A DNA stretch of 64,000 nucleotides, taken from Lingula anatina. Lineage: Eukaryota; Brachiopoda; Lingulata; Lingulida; Lingulidae. Each line of letters opens with the position of its first letter. Within the stretch, counting starts at the first letter, position 1. Where the stretch lies: contig NW_019775426.1 of assembly GCF_001039355.2 (NCBI RefSeq), forward strand, positions 309,129-373,128, given 5' to 3'. Under the pieces are notes generated by a model. The model saw nothing but the letters and a program-made list of their open reading frames with translations, ran no database searches and was not told the origin of the DNA. This document shows, in pieces, positions 59,314 through 64,000 of this stretch. Position numbers and translations under genes: made by a program.

Positions 59314-61835
59314 CTGCAAGGAATAAAGAAGTCCTACTCAAATAAAATGTTTTTTTTTCCAATTAAAACCAGACAGATATCTAGGAGAAATTCTGACGTA
59401 GTGGATTCTAAGAAAAACAGATTATGAAAATAAAATATTGATTCCACTTGTTGTCAAGCTTCTGATAATTACATAAAGGGTTACACCAAAGTGTAACATT
59501 ATGAAAACTGTACGGTCTAACTGGAATGATTTTGTTGTAAAAAAATGTAAATATATGTGTAATTATCATGTTTGAAGGAATAGTGGGTAACCACAACCCA
59601 GCTAAGCCGGCCCCCTGATGATGAGTACAAGGTAACCAAAGGCAATCAATCTTTAGACTCTGTACAGGTCTCCAAAAGGACATTTTCACATCAAGCAATA
59701 TGCTTTACAACAGTCTGTACAGGTACACTTTGGGAGATTATGAGTTTTTAAATAATTATTAAAATAATTAAAAAATTTCAAAAGAGAATCACCTGTGTAA
59801 AATTTAAACAATGAACATAAGTAAAAAAAATACAAAGAATACATGTTCATTCTGCTTACTTAAGTTAAGAAAAAGTGATCAAAAATTGTAAAGCATCAGG
59901 ATGTTTCCGAGTCTTGGGCACCCAATAAAGAGATTATCTTCAAGTGCCCAATAATTGTTGAGATTGCCAGACAAATTTATTGATTGTAGGTTTTTGGCCT
60001 GAAATCTGATACATAATCCCTTTAAGGAATGCAAAGTTTCAGAAGACATTGGGAAACAGCTATGGAAACTCACCTAGCATATCCTGATAATAAGAATTTT
60101 TAAATTTAAAAATGCTTCCAATTTTCTCTAAAACTCTGGTGCTCTTCAAGGTAACAGACATGTGCACTGTTTTTATACTTATTAGATAGGACTATAGATA
60201 GTACTTTCTCTGAAAACCGCTTGAACCATACCCATATACTGGGGGTGAACCTGGCCAATGGAGAAAGAGAGGATTTTTTACGTTCAACAGATTCAGACTG
60301 ACAAATAAAAGCAGTTCATATACTTATCCCTCAAAAATCCAGGATGTCACTATTGGGGGGCACAGTGTCACAGTTAGGTCATAGTCTTTGAAAAAATGTG
60401 CTGGAGCGTAAAAAGATTTATCTTAATAATTTTTTTTCCGATTACATAAATGTCATGAAAAGGGTGACGTTATTATTTAGGATGTTGATGACAATTCTTG
60501 AGAGTAAAATAAAACTCCACTGGTTCCAACTGGCGCTGTGGTTGATATTCTAGAAGCCATTATTGGCAGGACCTATTCTGCACATCCTTATTTACAACGA
60601 AAAAAATCCTTAAAATGCAAAAACACAGGCAAATAATTTCCTTTTTTTCTTCTTTAAAGACAGTCCTGATCATTTGTTTATCCGTATAAGACTATAGTGC
60701 TACCATACAATATCCTAGCAAAAGGTTTCATAACATTCAATAATAAGCAGACAGAAGATACTGCGGTTGCTTGTCAAATGGTAATGGTTCGATCATTTCA
60801 AATGGGAAAAATTATCAATTTTTCAGATACATAATTCTGTCTGTTTGTTTGAAGACAAAAAGTTCGCCACATATTTTGATGAAATTTTCAGGATATTTAA
60901 CGTACCTCCAGATTTATAGAAGAATTGATTGATGTTCAATTTCTTTGCTTAAGTTCCGTCCTCTAACAGTTATCTGTTAGCTTCAATGAGGTATTACGTT
61001 TACACAAATGAAAAATGGAAAAAAATATGACATTTATTGCAGGGATTACATCACAGAAGAATGCAACTAAATATATAACAAAACACTGTCACAAGTCCAA
61101 TCGCTAATATTGGATGAAAACAACAACAATGATTTCATAAGATTATTTCACACATTGTCAGACTGATATATTAAGTGTGCCACACCTTGCTGTTATGTAA
61201 ACCTGATGAAGTGACCACAATTCTCATTCAAAGATAAAAATACTCTCTGCCCTTTACGTGCTGTGAGTTCATCTGTATATGTACATGCACATTACTTTTT
61301 AGTTTTCTCAGGAGGGGGGGGGGTATGTCATTTTGTACAATGAATGTTAAGTACAGGCCTAATGATAAAACATTGTGAACAACACCAGACAATACTAATA
61401 ATTGCATAAGAAATTAATCAAATATGCAAAGTAAATTTGTTCTCATCTACTTTTTTATATTTGGCTCGCTTCACTTGGTAAAAATAGTTATCCCCTCTCT
61501 CCTCTCTCTCTCTCTCGTCCCCCTAGCAAAATCCTAGACTGGCCATGCATTGGTCCTCTACTTACAGACTTAAACACAATTATTAATTGTTAATAAAAAA
61601 AGAGTAAGTCACATTCGCTATTAATGTAAAATCCATTCTTTACTCTCGTCCAAACTGATCATACATGGGAAAAAAGTGCATGTATTATGTAAACAATACA
61701 CTTGGATGGGGGTGGTAAAATGTCTGATTTACATCTTTTTTCCATGCACGATATTATGATATGCCAAATTAGCATTGATGTTGTCCCAAGTCGGCAGATA
61801 TTATAATCAAACCACTGCATGGCCACGAGACTCAC
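59314..61835. other. No firm feature; would be intron if the flanking exons are real
   Basis: AT-rich. A frame at 59879-60073 (minus) has a leucine-rich-repeat-like look but no clear splice sites. A G-run lies at 61314-61323 and a CT run near 61500-61517. Confidence 0.3.
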
Positions 61836-61913
61836 TGGAAATAGCCAGCCTTTAAATCCATCTTTCACCATAAATATGTTTTGAAGAAGACCAAGGAAAA
61901 TAAGACTGGAGCC
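61836..61913 (-). CDS. Possible 78-nt internal exon, unrecognised product
   Basis: On the minus strand the acceptor TTATTATTGCAG and a perfect donor GTGAGT bound 26 codons with phase 0 at both ends. The peptide (SSLIFLGLLQNIFMV then KDGFKGWLFP) is hydrophobic like a membrane segment. Short exons with this quality of splice signals also arise by chance. Confidence 0.25.
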
Positions 61914-62438
61914 CTGCAATAATAAACATATTACACCTCCAACACATTAAACAGTTCAAATAAGTCAGAGAAAATGTCATAAAAATAATTCACTCTCTCT
62001 GTCACGCCACCAAGTCAACTAGCTATTCAAGAATGTTGTGCACTAAACACAAATTATATCTTTCACATTTAGTAAGCAAATCTGAAAAACAGGAAGTCAT
62101 TAGCGGCACACTGAAGTGAAAATCAATACGCCTTTATTGATTCCTAGCGGAAGTGTTATATCTGCTGACCTTTAGGTTTCTAAGAAAAGGGCCTGAAGAT
62201 TTTTCTCGGTGCACGCAGCTAGCTCTGCCAGTCATTCAGTAATCTTTATCAATGGGAGCATGCTTATGCTGCCGGCCAATGATTATTTCGAAGAAAGGAC
62301 TGTTTGTTTCATCCAGCACTGTTTGCTTCATCAAATGTTAGATTCTGATAGATCTTCGTGCTATCAGGAAGCATTGCTGGACAATAATTTTTTTTTATGA
62401 AATGGAAGCTTTGTGACCATTAAATTGGTATTTGTACC

Positions 62439-62581
62439 TAGGCCCGTAGCCAGTAATTTCAAGTGGACCTTTTTCCATAAAAACTTCATGAACCTAGATC
62501 AAATTTTACCTAGAGTGGACCTTTTCCCACTAAAAGGGGCGGTTCTTTCGAACCCCCCGAACCCCCCTGGCTACAGGCCTG
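62439..62581 (+). mobile_element. Repeat family A copy with short internal deletion
   Basis: Ends taggcccgtagccag and ctggctacaggcctg. It lacks about 25 bases near the left end that the 18137 copy has (the first ggcggttctttttctg block) but is otherwise the cleanest match to the family. Confidence 0.8.
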
Positions 62582-64000
62582 TGTATCTCCTCCATTGATC
62601 ATGAGCAGTATGTACCAGATTCATTATCAAATCAGTGACACACTCAGTCTACATGTTAATTGGTGTTTGGCCAGACAAGGCTGCATTCATTCATGCCAAA
62701 CCCAAATTAAAATTTTTCAGTTTTACTTACAATTTATTGACCAGGTAAACAAAATTATAATCCAAATGACTGATAAGAGTAACCTTCTCGTCCATCATAT
62801 CTCTCCTTCATTTTATATGTTTACATATTAAAATATGTAATTATAAAATATAAATGTGAGAAATAAAAAACAGATGCCCGTCTTCTCTATTTCAGTTTTT
62901 TACCTGCTTCAGCATAAAAAGATGATTACAATTACTTTATAAAAAATTTTACATTTGAGATTTTTACAAATCTGTCAGACTCTTTACCAACACCCCAAGT
63001 CAATCATAAATTAAATCACAATGAGATTCATTGTCCAAACATTTTGAATGTTTTTTTTTCTGTACTAGTAATTCAATTTATCACTGTTACAGATCTAAGC
63101 AATTTCCAAATCTAGAACAAAGAAACAAAAGGGGGTGAGAAAACGGTATAAAAGGAAACAACAGAAATTGAATAGCATGCAGTCTTTTATAGTCATTTTA
63201 GAAATCGATTAACCCAATGAAAAATATGAAAGTACTTTACAAGTACAGTTCTGTCGTCTAATAATACTGCAAGATCAAGAATGTTATCAGCTTACAAATC
63301 CGCCCCTGCAACGTCACTTAATCACCTTATAATACGGAATTCGATACAATAACCTCAATCACTGACCTTTCCTCATTCTCGCCACTGATTAATAAAGGAA
63401 ACTCATATGCCACCATCGAATTGGTTATGACGGCAACATTATTGATTTTCGATGACTTTATTCTTAATTGCTGAACTGGACGTTTAATGAGCTGGAAACA
63501 TTATAGCTCTCATAATGCTGATGTCTTGTGGCTGAAGCTGAAAGGTGAATGCCTGGTTTTAAATACTCATTAAAAATGAATTTTGATCCGTTTTTGCGAA
63601 TTTGCCCCTAGTGTACAATGATGCCAACCCCACTTTAAACCCATCCATTCCAAACATTGTATCAAAAATCTTTCTGAAGACCCGTTTTTGAATTCTAAAA
63701 TTTCACCACTCTCTCATTTCACTATTTAAAGAATAACTACATAAAAAAAAGATAAAAAATAGTGGGTAATGCCAACCCAGGTTGCACACCATGCATGTTA
63801 ATAAGAAAATTTAAAAACATCAAAGAAAAGATATTTTAAAAGCTTAAAATAATACCTTCTTTAAAATAAACAAAAAACTACATTTTATATTTCACACCTT
63901 TTCTTATTACACTTTAACTTATTTTCATAGTTATTTATTTATTTATAATCCTAAACTATTAATTTTTTGCCAGATTACAACCAAATAATATTTCCCTTAT
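62582..64000. other. Intergenic, no recognised feature
   Basis: AT-rich sequence up to the window end. No gene, RNA or repeat family recognised. Confidence 0.5.

Noticed and set aside
59879-60073. Leucine-rich-repeat-like peptide on the minus strand
   Set aside because: The pattern (NLQSINLSG, GCPRL) is suggestive, but there is no good donor or partner exon and the spacing does not match a repeat array.
1-64000. CRISPR array, tRNA, rRNA or operon-type features
   Set aside because: No regularly spaced direct repeats, tRNA arms or bacterial gene packing seen. The sequence is animal nuclear DNA.

Overview
The window looks like nuclear DNA of an invertebrate animal, probably a highly heterozygous marine bilaterian. 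It is AT-rich and gene-poor. It carries one intron-containing metazoan signalling gene, one AID/APOBEC-like deaminase exon, a Ty3/gypsy LTR retrotransposon, many small inverted-repeat elements, long microsatellites and two assembly gaps. Two copies of a 1.08 kb segment differ by about as much as two alleles would. The species cannot be fixed from the sequence alone.

Layout. At 308-1012 (+) a coding exon preceded by a good splice acceptor encodes a zinc-dependent cytidine deaminase of the AID/APOBEC-like type. From 23.5 to 31.9 kb (+) lies a complete three-exon gene for a DUSP6/7/9-type MAP-kinase phosphatase. It has an N-terminal rhodanese/ERK-docking domain, a C-terminal dual-specificity phosphatase domain, two phase-1 introns, a TATA/CCAAT/ETS-like promoter, a long second intron with candidate enhancer motifs, and a 3' UTR with several poly(A) signals. 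From 43.8 to 48.2 kb (-) lies a Ty3/gypsy element with apparently identical LTRs. Its gag and protease-RT frames are separated by a single in-frame UAG, and everything after RT (RNase H, integrase, polypurine tract) has been replaced by the 3' LTR. On either side of it (42736-43817 and 48227-49310) is the same unique sequence. The second copy runs through the insertion point without the element, so it is best read as the empty allele joined in by the assembler.

The rest is non-coding as far as I can see. It holds small repeat families: family A, about 167 bp with caggcc...ggcctg ends, five copies; a foldback family with ends like gggtcccatt, three or four copies; single elements at 3945-4229 and 54323-54669; many runs of G or C; and dinucleotide microsatellites. 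A few weak exon candidates (3266-3520 +, 59101-59313 -, 61836-61913 -) are listed with low confidence.

How the parts may work together. The phosphatase is expected to dampen ERK signalling. ETS-like and CArG motifs at its promoter and in intron 2 would fit the negative-feedback control known for this family. The deaminase is an independent gene, probably immune or genome-defence related by analogy with other AID/APOBEC-like proteins. I see no dedicated system linking it with the retrotransposon.
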